DNA of 64,000 bases from NCBI RefSeq assembly GCF_011753055.1, contig NZ_VWWJ01000027.1, positions 28,835 through 92,834 of the forward strand, in the 5' to 3' direction. The translations under genes and the position numbers were made by a program. The stretch comes from Burkholderia sp. Ax-1719 (lineage in GTDB: Bacteria > Pseudomonadota > Gammaproteobacteria > Burkholderiales > Burkholderiaceae). Positions 52,216-62,700 of this stretch are shown one piece after another. Below the pieces are notes generated by a model. That model ran no database searches. It worked only from the letters and a program-made list of their open reading frames with translations, and was not told where the DNA came from. The number at the start of each line of letters is the position of its first letter. The first letter of the stretch is position 1.

Positions 52216-54144
52216 ATGCTCGACCTTCTGATTCAATATTGGGGCACCATACAGAGTCGTTCCTCAACGGGCGACAGTGCTGCCTTGAAGCTCGCCCAGC
52301 TGCGCATCATGATCTATCAGTTGCCCATGATGTACGGGCTGCTGATCGTCAACACATGGGGCATGGTGCTGCCGCACGAAAGCCATTTCCCGTATTGGCA
52401 GGGCGTCACCTGCCCCTTGCTGCTCACGGCGTTCTGCCTCGTTCGCATCATTTCGTGGCTGCGGCTGGCAAGAACCCACGTCAGCGCACAACAGGCGGCG
52501 TCTGTGTTGCGCAGTACGCGCAGACTCGCGTGGGTCTTCGCGATCGTCTTTACGACCTGGTCGTTGTCTCTCATGCCGCTCGGCGACGAGGCATTCAAGC
52601 TTCATGTCGCGTTTTACATGGCCATTACCGTCATCGGCGTGATTTTTTGCCTGATGCACGTGCTGTCGGCGGCCTTTACTGTAACGGCCATTGTCAATGG
52701 CGCGCTCGTGACGACCTTTCTGGTGTCGGGCAATGACGTATTTCAGGCGGTGGCAATCGACACGTCGCTCGTGTCGGTGGCGATGTTAATCGTTTCGTTC
52801 ACGCATTTCCGCAATTTCGCCGATCTGGTCGCGACGCAAAGCGAAAATCGCCGCCTGGCGAATATCGACAGCCTCACCAATCTGCCCAACCGTCGCGCGT
52901 TTTTCGATGCACTCGATCTGCATTTCGAAAGCGCCGCTGCGCGCGGCCACCGGCTTGCAGTGGGGCTGGTCGATCTCGATGGCTTTAAATCGGTCAACGA
53001 TATTCACGGCCATTCCGCCGGGGATCAGGTGCTGGCAGAAGCGTCGGCGCGTCTGTCCTCGGCCTGCGTGGGCGCAACGGTGCTCGCGCGGCTGGGAGGC
53101 GACGAATTCGGCCTGGTGGTCACGGGAGACTGTTCGGATAGCCGCCTGGCGCTCTTTGGCCGCAATATTGCCGATGTTTTTTGCGACCCCGTGATCGTCG
53201 GCGACAGTTCGGTGCGGCTGGGCGCGACCATCGGCTTTTCGACTTATCCGCACAGCTCGCGCAATAAAGCCGATTTATTCGAAGCCGCCGATTACGCACT
53301 TTACGAAGGCAAACGGCGCGCGCGTGGCTCAGTGACCGTGTTTTCACAAGCGCATCGCAACGCGATCATCCGCGAATCGCAGATTGCCCAGGCGCTGCGC
53401 TCACCTGATCTGGACAACGAACTATCTGTCGCATTCCAGCCTATCGTTTCGCTGGAAGAGTCGCGCACGGTCGGCTTCGAAGCCCTTGCGCGCTGGCATA
53501 GCGCAACGCTGGGCACCGTCCCACCCGGCGAATTCATTCCCGCCGCCGAACGCAGCGGCATCATCAACGATATGACGCTCGCGCTTTTCAGCAAGGCATT
53601 GGCGTGCGCGACACAATGGCCGACGCGTATCGGCCTTTCCTTCAATCTCTCCGCTCATGATTTCGCCGATGAGCGCGTCGTGGAAGGGCTTGCGCAGCGT
53701 ATTCTGGAAAGTGGCATCGACCCGGCGCGGCTGGACTTCGAAATTACCGAAACCGCCATGGCGCAGGATTTCGAGCAGGTGCGCAATGCCGCCGAAGAAT
53801 TCCGCAGCCTGGGTTGCGGCCTCTCCGTCGACGATTTTGGCACCGGCTATTCAAGTCTCTCGTATCTTTGCAAACTGCCGCTGAGCCGCCTGAAAATCGA
53901 TCGCACCTTCGTCAGCGGTCTCAAGGAAGGCACCACGGCATTTACCGTCGTGCGCACGTTGCTCAATCTCAGCCGCCAGATGATGCTCGAATGCGTCATA
54001 GAAGGCGTCGAAACGGCGACGGAGTTGCAAACGGTCGCCGGCCTCGGCGCAACGCTCGTGCAGGGCTATTATTGCTCCCGTCCAATGGACGCTGGCGCGA
54101 TTGCCTCGTATCTGGCGAGCGAGCGCCCTGCACTATCGGCCTGA
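52216..54144 (+). CDS. Membrane-bound GGDEF-EAL cyclic-di-GMP protein
   Basis: This 642-residue protein has five or six N-terminal membrane helices (about 25-200) as sensor, then a GGDEF domain (about 215-370) and an EAL domain (about 385-635). The GGDEF signature is intact (LARLGGDEFGLV, Gly294) but no RxxD inhibitory site stands five residues before it. The EAL signature (VGFEALARW, Glu422), NLSAHDF, EITETAM and DDFGTGYSSLSYL are intact, so both synthesis and hydrolysis of cyclic-di-GMP are possible. The start is uncertain: ATG 52216 is used, with GTG 52204 as alternative, and neither has a strong ribosome-binding site. Confidence 0.93.
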   Translation: MLDLLIQYWGTIQSRSSTGDSAALKLAQLRIMIYQLPMMYGLLIVNTWGMVLPHESHFPYWQGVTCPLLLTAFCLVRIISWLRLARTHVSAQQAASVLRSTRRLAWVFAIVFTTWSLSLMPLGDEAFKLHVAFYMAITVIGVIFCLMHVLSAAFTVTAIVNGALVTTFLVSGNDVFQAVAIDTSLVSVAMLIVSFTHFRNFADLVATQSENRRLANIDSLTNLPNRRAFFDALDLHFESAAARGHRLAVGLVDLDGFKSVNDIHGHSAGDQVLAEASARLSSACVGATVLARLGGDEFGLVVTGDCSDSRLALFGRNIADVFCDPVIVGDSSVRLGATIGFSTYPHSSRNKADLFEAADYALYEGKRRARGSVTVFSQAHRNAIIRESQIAQALRSPDLDNELSVAFQPIVSLEESRTVGFEALARWHSATLGTVPPGEFIPAAERSGIINDMTLALFSKALACATQWPTRIGLSFNLSAHDFADERVVEGLAQRILESGIDPARLDFEITETAMAQDFEQVRNAAEEFRSLGCGLSVDDFGTGYSSLSYLCKLPLSRLKIDRTFVSGLKEGTTAFTVVRTLLNLSRQMMLECVIEGVETATELQTVAGLGATLVQGYYCSRPMDAGAIASYLASERPALSA

Positions 54145-54149
54145 TACAT

Positions 54150-54959
54150 TCAGCTATCCGTATCAATCGACGTTCCGGTTACGCTCAGCGTGTGCGCAGG
54201 ATCGGGCACGAAGCGGTAGCCCTCTCCGCGCACAGTGCGAATCCAGTGCGGTTGAGCCGGATCGCAAGGCAGCATCTCGCGCAGCCGCGCAATCGCCACA
54301 TTGACGCTGCTCTCGCGAATGCCGCCTTGCAGCAGCACCGCAATGCGGCTGCGCGAGAGCGTGGCCATCGGCCTTTGTGCAAACACCGCAAGCAGCGCGA
54401 ACTGGCTTTCCGTGAGGCATTGCGGCACGCCATCGCGCAGCACCGTACGCGACGCATACACCATGCGATACGGACCGAAACACACGTCGGGCTGTTTATA
54501 CTGGCCGTAACCTGGCGTGACAGGCGCATCGGGCTGCGTGCCAGCCAGCGTGCGCCGCAGCACCGCGCGGATGCGCGCCAGCAATTCGGATGGCACGAAC
54601 GGCTTGGCCAGATAATCGTCCGCGCCCAGTTCCAGACCGATCACGCGATCGATTGCATCCGCCAGCGACGACATCACGATCACCGGCGTCGCGTCGCCGT
54701 GTCCGCGCAACTGCTTGAGCGCGGTGAAGCCATCGAAGTCCGGAAAGCGCCGCTCCATCACCACAAGATCGGGCATTGTCGAGCGGATATCCACCGGCAA
54801 TTGCGCGGCCCGATGCAGCGCGGAAACGCGATAACCCGCGTCGCCCAGAAAGCGCGTCAGCAATTCGCATAGCGCTTCATCGGCATCAACCAGCAGGATG
54901 CGCGGCGAAAGGGATGTCATCATGGAGGCCGCGTTCGTGCGCACAGGCACGGGTTGCAT
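54150..54959 (-). CDS. OmpR-type response regulator with Glu at the phosphorylation site
   Basis: This 269-residue protein has a receiver domain (about 18-135) and a winged-helix DNA-binding domain (about 155-255; LTESQFALLAVFAQRPMATL and WIRTVRGEGYRFVPD). The usual phospho-acceptor Asp is replaced by Glu69 (LVVMERRFPDFDG), the acidic pair is broken (LVDADEAL, with Ala26), while Lys119 (DDYLAKPF) is kept. Such receivers may be permanently active or work without a kinase. The gene follows the RND efflux operon by 8 bases with no histidine kinase nearby, so it may be a built-in regulator of the pump. ATG 54920 is an alternative start. It ends 5 bases from the convergent GGDEF-EAL gene. Confidence 0.88.
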   Translation of the reverse strand: MQPVPVRTNAASMMTSLSPRILLVDADEALCELLTRFLGDAGYRVSALHRAAQLPVDIRSTMPDLVVMERRFPDFDGFTALKQLRGHGDATPVIVMSSLADAIDRVIGLELGADDYLAKPFVPSELLARIRAVLRRTLAGTQPDAPVTPGYGQYKQPDVCFGPYRMVYASRTVLRDGVPQCLTESQFALLAVFAQRPMATLSRSRIAVLLQGGIRESSVNVAIARLREMLPCDPAQPHWIRTVRGEGYRFVPDPAHTLSVTGTSIDTDS

Positions 54960-54967
54960 ATCGAGTC

Positions 54968-56404
54968 TCAACGCTGCGCCTGCTTCGTGTCCTGCAACTG
55001 CGAGGCGTCCCAGCCGCCGCCCAGCGCCTTGATGAGGCTCGCGCTCGCAATCAGGCGATTGGAGCGCACCTGCAGGGCGGTCTGCTCGTTCGAGAGCGCC
55101 GTGGCCTGCGCGGTCACCACAGTCGTGTAGGCGACCGTACCCGCTTCGTACTCGTCCAGCGCGATCTGCACCGACTGGCGTGCGAGTTTCACGGCGTCGT
55201 CCTCGGCGACGGCCTGCTCGCCCAGCACGCGCAGATTCGAGAGTTCGTCTTCGACATCGTGGAACGCGGTGAGCACCGTCTGACGATAATTGGCGACGCT
55301 CTGGTCGTATGTCGCGCGCGCCGAATCCACCGCCGCCGAACGCGAGCCGCCGTCGATCAGCGTTTCGCTGCCGCTGGCCGCCAGCGACCACAGCGCGTTG
55401 GCGGCCGTCAACAACGGTGCGGCGCCCGAGAAGCCCGCCGCGCCCGAGAGTGAAATCGTCGGATAATACGCCGCCACAGCTACGCCGATCAGTGCGTTTT
55501 CCTGCGCCATCGTGCGCTCGGCTTCGGCGATATCGGGGCGGCGTTCGAGCAGCGCCGACGGCACCACGAGCGGCAGGTCCGGCACGCTCTGCGCAAGTTC
55601 CGCAGGCGCGATCGTCAGCTCCGATGGCGGTCTGCCGATCAACAGCGCGATAGCGTGTTCGTACTGGTCGCGCAATTCTTCGGCGGCGATAGCGGATGCC
55701 TTCGTCGTGGCCAGCGTGGTCTGCGCGGTCACCACGTCCGAGCGCGAGGCCACGCCCGCTTCGTACTGGTTGCGCGTGATATCGAGGCTGCGCTGATAGG
55801 CCTTCACGGTGTCGCTCAAGAGACGCGTGAGCGAATCCTGATAGCGCATCGAAAAGTAATCCGAAACCAGCGATTCCTGTGCGGATAGCGTGAGGTCGGC
55901 AAGCTGTGCGGCGCTCGCCTGCGCGCTGGCCTTGTCGCTTTCGATCTGGCGGCGCACCTTGCCCCAGAGATCGAGATCCCAGGAAGCGCTCGCTTCGAGC
56001 GAGCCCGTGGTTGCCGTCGCACCGCTGCTGCGCGCACGCGTCACGCCCGGTGCAACCGATACGGTGGGCGAAAGATTGGCGCGCGCTTCGCGCACCACGG
56101 CCAGCGCCTGACGGTACGCGGCCTCGTAGGCCTTCAGGTTCTGGTTATTGATGGCCACTTGCGGCACCAGCGAATCGAGCAGGGGATCGTGATAAACGCT
56201 CCACCATTCGCCGCGCGCGTTGCCATCGGCAGGCACGGCGTTCTTCCAGCCTTGCGGCGCTTCCTTGAAGGCCACGGGCGTCACCACATCCGGACGCCGG
56301 TATTCAGGGCCGACCGTGCAGCCTTGCAGCGCAAGCAAGGTCGCGCCCAGCGCGATGGTCGTGCACAGCGTCGTACTGATTCGAAGAGGAAAAAGCTTCA
56401 TCAT
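54968..56404 (-). CDS. RND efflux outer-membrane factor (OprM/NodT lipoprotein)
   Basis: This 478-residue TolC-like protein has a lipoprotein signal with lipobox LALQGC, followed by TVGPEYRRPDV, the usual start of the NodT family. Paired outer-membrane-efflux repeats follow (LDLWGKVRRQIESDKASAQA, then VVPSALLERRPDIAEAERTM and YYPTISLSGAAGFSGAAPLL). It is the exit duct for the tripartite pump. The ATG overlaps the pump gene's stop codon as TAATG. The encoded ATGATG gives two equivalent starts. Confidence 0.94.
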   Translation of the reverse strand: MMKLFPLRISTTLCTTIALGATLLALQGCTVGPEYRRPDVVTPVAFKEAPQGWKNAVPADGNARGEWWSVYHDPLLDSLVPQVAINNQNLKAYEAAYRQALAVVREARANLSPTVSVAPGVTRARSSGATATTGSLEASASWDLDLWGKVRRQIESDKASAQASAAQLADLTLSAQESLVSDYFSMRYQDSLTRLLSDTVKAYQRSLDITRNQYEAGVASRSDVVTAQTTLATTKASAIAAEELRDQYEHAIALLIGRPPSELTIAPAELAQSVPDLPLVVPSALLERRPDIAEAERTMAQENALIGVAVAAYYPTISLSGAAGFSGAAPLLTAANALWSLAASGSETLIDGGSRSAAVDSARATYDQSVANYRQTVLTAFHDVEDELSNLRVLGEQAVAEDDAVKLARQSVQIALDEYEAGTVAYTTVVTAQATALSNEQTALQVRSNRLIASASLIKALGGGWDASQLQDTKQAQR

Positions 56405-59400
56405 TAGGAGTCCGTCATTGCGCTGCCTGAGGAACCCGACGTACCGGGTATCACGCGTTGCCAAAGGGCGCGCGCACGATGGCGCAGGCGATCGAGATAG
56501 AGATAGACAACGGGCGTTGTATAGAGCGTGAGCAACTGGCTCACGACCAGCCCGCCGATGATGGCGATGCCCAGCGGGCGGCGCAGTTCAGCGCCCATGC
56601 CCTGATCGAGCACGAGCGGCACCGCGCCGAACAAGGCCGCGCAGGTCGTCATCATGATCGGGCGAAAGCGCATCACGCAGGCCGCGCGAATCGCTTCAGC
56701 GGGCGCGAGGTTCTGGGTACGCTGCGCATCGAGCGCGAAATCGACCATCATGATCGCGTTCTTCTTGACGATGCCGATCAGCAGAAACACGCCGATCAGC
56801 GCGATCACGGAGAACTCGGTGTTGGTCGCGAGCAGTGCGATCACCGCGCCCACGCCCGCCGAAGGCAGCGTCGAGAGAATCGTCAGCGGATGCACATAGC
56901 TTTCGTACAGGATGCCGAGCACCGCATAAACCGCCAGCAACGCCGCGCCAATCAACAATGGCATCGCCGATGCCGCAGCGAGCGCGCTGCCGGCCGTGCC
57001 CGCAAACGCGCCGTGCACCGAGTTCGGCATGTTGAGGTCTTTGACGGCCTGATCGACGGCGGCGGTGGCATCGGCAAGCTGGTAGCCCTGCGCGAGATTG
57101 AACGAGATCGTCGCAGCCACGGCCTGGCCCTGGTGATTGACCGAGACTGGCGTATGCGCCTCGACGAGCTTCGAGAATGCGGAAAGCGGCACCATCGTGC
57201 TGCTCGACGTGCTGACGGCCTGCCCTGTCGATACGGTGCCGCCCGTGCTGGTGGCGATCGAATTGGTCGCGGCGTTGGTGCTCGCGCTCGATGTGCTGCT
57301 GGAAGACGACGATGAGGATGACGAAGTAGATGTTACCGTGCCAGAAACCGCATTGGTCGACGACGTGCCGCTAGCGGATGCTCCCGATGTGCTCACATAA
57401 ATGTCGTTGAGCGACGACGGGTCCTGCAACCACTTCGGCGCAATCTCCATCACCACGTGATACTGATTCTGCGCCTTGTAGATGGTCGACACTTCGCGCT
57501 CGCCAAAGGCATCGTAGAGCGTTGCATCGATGGTGTCGGGCGTGAGGCCGAAGCGCATTGCCGTCGCACGATCGACCACGACCCTGGCGGAAAGGCCGCC
57601 ATTCTGCTGATCGGAACTGACGTCGGCGAGCGCGGGCACGTGCTTGAGCGCTTCGGTCAATCGCGTGGCCCATTGCTGGACCTGCGCGGTGTCGTCGCCT
57701 TGCAGGGTGTACTGGAACTGCGCGAAGCTCTGACGTCCGCCCACCATCAGATCCTGGCGCGGAAACATCATCAGTTGCGCGCCAGGAATCGCCGCGAGCT
57801 TCTGGCGCAGACGCGCCATCACCGTGAACGCGGAATCCTTGCGTTCGTCGAGCGGCTTGAGCGTGACGCTCGTGAACGCCTGATTGGTGCCGTGACCGCC
57901 GGTGAAACCCACCACCGTTTGCACGGCAGGATCGGCTTTGACGATGGCGAGCGCCTGCTTGACCTTGAGGCTCATCGCCTGAAAGGAGATGCTCTGGTCG
58001 GCCATCATGCCGCCGCCCATCAGCCCGCTGTCCTGCTGCGGAAAGAGACTCTTGGGCACCACCGTATACAGCACGATATTGAGCGCAACCGTGGCGATCA
58101 AGGTGGCCAGCACCAGCGCCGGATGACGCAACGCCGCGCCCAGCGTGCGCGCGTACATCTGTTCCGCCGCATCGAAGCAGCGACCCAGCGCCTCGCTCAC
58201 GCGCGCGAAGAAACGCGTAAAGCGATTATCCCTGCGCGGCTTCGACGCGCCATCATGCGCGCCACGCAACAGCAGCGCGCACAGCGTGGGCGTGGTGGTG
58301 AGCGCCAGCACCATCGATACTGCGATCGAAATCGACAGCACGATCGCGAATTCGCGGAAGATGCGCCCCACCAGCCCGCCCATCAGCAGGATCGGCAAAA
58401 ACACGGCAATCAGCGACACGCTCATCGATATGACCGTGAAGCTCACTTCCTTTGCCCCTGCAAATGCCGCCTCGAAACGCGATGCGCCGCGTTCGCGATG
58501 ACGCTCGATGTTTTCCAGCACGACGATGGCGTCGTCCACCACGAAGCCAGTCGCAATCGTGAGCGCCATCAGCGAGAGATTGTCGAGGCTGTAGCCGAAC
58601 AGTTTCATCGCGCCAAAGGTGCCGAGAATCGACACGGGCACGGTCACGGCGGGAATCAGCGTCGCGCGCACGTTGCGCAGGAATGCGAGCACCACCAGCA
58701 CGACCAGCACCACGGCGATGATGAGCGTGCGCTCGGTATGCGAGAGCGAAGCGCGAATCGTGCTGCTGCGGTCGTCGGAGAGCGTGACTTCGGTGCCCGG
58801 CGGCAGCGCCGCCTGCAATTGCGGCAACACGGCCTTCACGCGGTCCACCACGTCGACGATATTGCCGCCCGGCTGTTTGAAGATCCACAGCATCACAGCA
58901 GGCTTGCCGTTCACATAGCCCACGTTGCGCAGGCTCTCAACCGAGTCGTTCACCTGCGCCACGTCGCGCAGGAATACGGGCCGGCTATTGCGCCACGCCA
59001 CGACCAGATTGCGATATTCGTCGGCGCGTTCGGCCTGATCGTTGGCGTAAAGCTGCCAGCGCAGCTTGCCGTCGCTGACCATGCCCTTCGCGCTGTCCGC
59101 GTTGGCGGCGGAAAGCGCGGCGCGCACGTCTTCCAGGCCGATGCCGTATTTGAAGAGCGCGCCCGCGTTCAGTTCGACGCGCACCGCAGGCAGCGAACTG
59201 CCGTTCAGATCGACATTGCCGATGCCGTCGATCTGCATGAGCCGCTGTTGCAGCACGGTCGCCGCGCTATCATAAAGCTGGCCCGGCGTGAGCGTCTTCG
59301 AGGTGAGCGAGACGATCAGGATTGGCGCGTCGGCGGGATTGAACTTACGGTAGGTCGGGTTCGATTTGAGCGCGCTCGGCAAGTCCGCGCGCGCCGCGTT

Positions 59401-59736
59401 GATCGCCGCTTGCACGTCGCGCGCCGCACCGTTGATATCGCGGTCGAGACCAAACTGCAGGATGACGTCGGTGGAGCCTACGCTGCTTTGCGAAGTCATT
59501 TCCGTGACGTCGGCGATCTGGCCCAGGTGGCGTTCGAGCGGCGCGGCCACGGTGGCCGCCATCGTTTCGGGGCTTGCGCCCGACATTTCCGCCTGCACGC
59601 GAATGGTCGGAAAATCCACCGCGGGCAGCGGCGCGACTGGCAGATGGCCGAACGCCAGCGCGCCGGCCACGGCAATCGCGATCGTCATCAGGATCGTCGC
59701 GACCGGGCGGCGAATGAAAATCGCGCTCAGGTTCAT
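56404..59736 (-). CDS. mdtC: RND multidrug efflux permease (MdtC-type)
   Basis: This 1110-residue inner-membrane proton-driven pump of the HAE1 family has 12 helices and two large periplasmic loops. Its conserved start is FIRRPVATILMTIAIAVAGA; proton-relay aspartates lie in TGFVVDDAIVVLENIERHRE; and VKKNAIMMVDFALDAQR marks the second half. It pairs with the next gene's MdtB-type protein as a heteromultimer. It is about 70 residues longer than usual because of a Ser/Thr-rich insertion near residues 780-848 containing ten consecutive Ser. The ATG overlaps the mdtB stop codon by 4 bases. Confidence 0.94.
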   Translation of the reverse strand: MNLSAIFIRRPVATILMTIAIAVAGALAFGHLPVAPLPAVDFPTIRVQAEMSGASPETMAATVAAPLERHLGQIADVTEMTSQSSVGSTDVILQFGLDRDINGAARDVQAAINAARADLPSALKSNPTYRKFNPADAPILIVSLTSKTLTPGQLYDSAATVLQQRLMQIDGIGNVDLNGSSLPAVRVELNAGALFKYGIGLEDVRAALSAANADSAKGMVSDGKLRWQLYANDQAERADEYRNLVVAWRNSRPVFLRDVAQVNDSVESLRNVGYVNGKPAVMLWIFKQPGGNIVDVVDRVKAVLPQLQAALPPGTEVTLSDDRSSTIRASLSHTERTLIIAVVLVVLVVLAFLRNVRATLIPAVTVPVSILGTFGAMKLFGYSLDNLSLMALTIATGFVVDDAIVVLENIERHRERGASRFEAAFAGAKEVSFTVISMSVSLIAVFLPILLMGGLVGRIFREFAIVLSISIAVSMVLALTTTPTLCALLLRGAHDGASKPRRDNRFTRFFARVSEALGRCFDAAEQMYARTLGAALRHPALVLATLIATVALNIVLYTVVPKSLFPQQDSGLMGGGMMADQSISFQAMSLKVKQALAIVKADPAVQTVVGFTGGHGTNQAFTSVTLKPLDERKDSAFTVMARLRQKLAAIPGAQLMMFPRQDLMVGGRQSFAQFQYTLQGDDTAQVQQWATRLTEALKHVPALADVSSDQQNGGLSARVVVDRATAMRFGLTPDTIDATLYDAFGEREVSTIYKAQNQYHVVMEIAPKWLQDPSSLNDIYVSTSGASASGTSSTNAVSGTVTSTSSSSSSSSSSTSSASTNAATNSIATSTGGTVSTGQAVSTSSSTMVPLSAFSKLVEAHTPVSVNHQGQAVAATISFNLAQGYQLADATAAVDQAVKDLNMPNSVHGAFAGTAGSALAAASAMPLLIGAALLAVYAVLGILYESYVHPLTILSTLPSAGVGAVIALLATNTEFSVIALIGVFLLIGIVKKNAIMMVDFALDAQRTQNLAPAEAIRAACVMRFRPIMMTTCAALFGAVPLVLDQGMGAELRRPLGIAIIGGLVVSQLLTLYTTPVVYLYLDRLRHRARALWQRVIPGTSGSSGSAMTDS

Positions 59737-62700
59737 GATGCGCCCCGCTGCGCGTCGTTCAGCGTCCAGCCACGCGCGCGCAGCCATGCCGCCATGCGCT
59801 CCATCGCCAGATAAACCGCGGGCGTGGTGAAGAGCGTGAGCGCCTGACTGAACACCAGGCCGCCGATCATCGCGATCCCCAGCGGATGACGCAATTCGGA
59901 CCCGCTACCCGTGCCCAGCGCGAGCGGCACGGCGGCAATCAGCGCGGCCATCGTCGTCATCAGAATGGGGCGCAGGCGCAGCAGGCACGCGCGATGAATC
60001 GCCTCGCGCGGCGTGAGCCCTTCGTCGCGTTCTGCGGAGAGCGCGAAGTCGATCATCATGATCGCGTTCTTCTTCACGATGCCGATCAGCAGCACGATGC
60101 CGATCACGCCGATGATGTCGAGATCGGCGCCCGTGATCACCATCGCGAGCAAGGCACCCACGCCCGCCGAAGGCAGCGTAGAAAGAATCGTGAGCGGATG
60201 CACGAAGCTCTCGTAGAGCACGCCCAGCACCACATACATCACCAGCACGGCCGCCAGCACCAGATACAGTTCGCTGGAGAGCGACGACTGGAACGCCTCC
60301 GTCGCGCCCTGGAAGCGCGTTTCAAAGCTGTCCGGCAGCGCCACGGCGGCCTCTGCGCGTTTGACGGCCTTCACCGCCGCGCCCAGCGACGCGTCCTTGG
60401 CGAGGTTGAACGAGATCGTCGTAGCCGGGAACTGGCCCAGATGCGAAATCTGGATCGGCTTTTTGCTTTCGACGATGCGCGCGACGGCCGACAACGGCAC
60501 CTGCCCGTCAGTCGCGGTGGACGACGGCAGATAGATCGAGTCGAACGCATTCAGGCCGCGCGCAAGCTTCGGATCGATTTCCATGATCACGCGCTTCTGG
60601 TCCGACTGCGTGAAGATGGTGCTGACGATACGTTGTCCGAAGTTATCGTAAAGCGCATTGTCGATGGTGGCGAGCGTGATGCCGAAGCGCGCGGCCGTGG
60701 CGCGATCGACCTGCACCGTGGCGGCCAGACCCGCGTCCTGCAGATCGCTCGTCACATCGGCGAGTTCTGGCTGTTTGCGCAATTCGGCGATGAGCTTCGG
60801 CGTCCACTCGCTGAGCGTGTCCATCGACGGGTTGTCGAGCATGAACTGATACTGCGTTGCGCTCACCTGCGTATCCACGCTCAGGTCCTGCACCGGCTGC
60901 ATATGCAGCGTGATCCCAGCCACATTGGCGGTTTCGGTTTGCAGACGCCGGATGATCTCGCTGGCCGAGGCGCTACGTTCGTCCTTCGGCTTCAGGTTGA
61001 TCTGCAAGCGGCCCATATTGAGCGTCATGTTGCTGCCATCCACGCCCACCGCCGAAGACAGACTCACCACATCGGGATCCTTGAGCACGGCATCGGCAAG
61101 CTGGGTTTGCAATGCGCTCATACGCTCGAACGAGATCGATTGCGAGGCCTCGGTGATGCCCTGGATCACACCCGTGTCCTGGGTGGGGAAGAAGCCCTTG
61201 GGGATCAGCACGTAGAGCGCCGCCGTGAGCGCGAACGTGCCTACCGCCACCACCAGCGTGGCTTTCTCGTGATCGAGCGCGAAAGTGAGCGCGCGGTCGT
61301 ACTGCTTCATGACCGGGCCAAACCAGTCGCGGCCTTTGCGTTCGGGCTTGCTTTCATGCTGCGTGGGGCGCAGCAAACGCGCGCACAGCATCGGCACCAG
61401 CGTGAGCGAGACCAGCGCGGAAATCACGATCGCCACTGCAAGCGTTACCGCGAACTCGTAAAAGAGCCGCCCGATCACATCGCCCATGAACAGCAGCGGA
61501 ATCAGCACCGCCAGCAGTGAAACCGTGAGCGAGATGATGGTGAAGCCAATTTCGCGCGAACCCTTGAGCGCGGCGTCCATCGGCGTCATGCCCGCTTCCA
61601 CGTGGCGGCTGATGTTCTCGATCACGACGATGGCGTCGTCCACCACGAAGCCCGTGGCAATCGTCAGCGCCATCAGCGAAAGATTGTCGAGGCTGAAGCC
61701 CCACAGATACATCGCCGCGAAGGTGCCCACCAGCGAGAGCGGCACGGAAAGACTCGGGATCAGCGTCGCGGGCACATTGCGCAGGAAGACGAAGATCACC
61801 ATCACGACCAGCGCGACCGCAAGCGCCAGCTCGAACTGCACGTCCTTCACGGACGCGCGAATGGTGGTCGTGCGGTCCGTGAGCAGCGCCACATGCACGG
61901 ACGACGGCAGATCGCGCGTGAGCGCGGGCAGCATCGCCTTGATCGAATCGGCGACCTTGATGACGTTCGCGCCGGGCTGGCGCTGCACGTTGAGCAGGAT
62001 CGCGGGCGTGTCGTTGCTCCATGCGGCAAGCTGCGAGTTTTCCGCACCCGCCACCACGTCCGCCACATCGCGCAGGCGCACCGGGCGGCCGCTGCGATAC
62101 GCAATCACGGTATCCAGGTACTGCTGGGGATCTTCGATCTGATCGTTCGAATCGATGGTCCACGCGCGATGCGGGCCGTCGAGCGAACCCTTGGGCGCGT
62201 TGGTGTTGACGTTCGTGAGCGTGGTGCGCAGATCGTCCACGTTCAGGCCGTAGGCCGCGAGCGCGCGAATATTCGGTCGCACGCGCACAGCGGGCTTATG
62301 GCCGCCCGAGAGCGTGACGAGGCCCACGCCCGACATCTGCGAAATCTTCTGCGCGATGCGCGTATTGGTGAGCGCCTGCACGTCCGTCAACGGCATCGTC
62401 GGCGAGGTGATGGCGAGCGTGAGAATGGGCGCATCGGCCGGATTGACCTTGGCGTAGACGGGCGGCGCGGGCAGATCGCTCGGCAGCAGGCTGTCGGCCG
62501 CATTGATGGCGGCCTGCACCTCCTGCTCGGCCACGTCCATCGACACGGCCAGATCGAATTGCAGCGTGATGACCGATGCGCCCGCCGACGAATGCGAGGC
62601 CATCTGCTTGAGGCCCGCCATTTCTCCGAGTTGCTGTTCGAGCGGCGCGGTGACGGCGGACGTCATCACGTCCGGGCTCGCGCCCGGATAAAAGGTCTGC

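Noticed and set aside
57457..59814. A 785-codon plus-strand frame opposite mdtC
   Set aside because: It is His/Arg-rich antisense sequence of a GC-rich membrane protein gene; no domain and no start signal.
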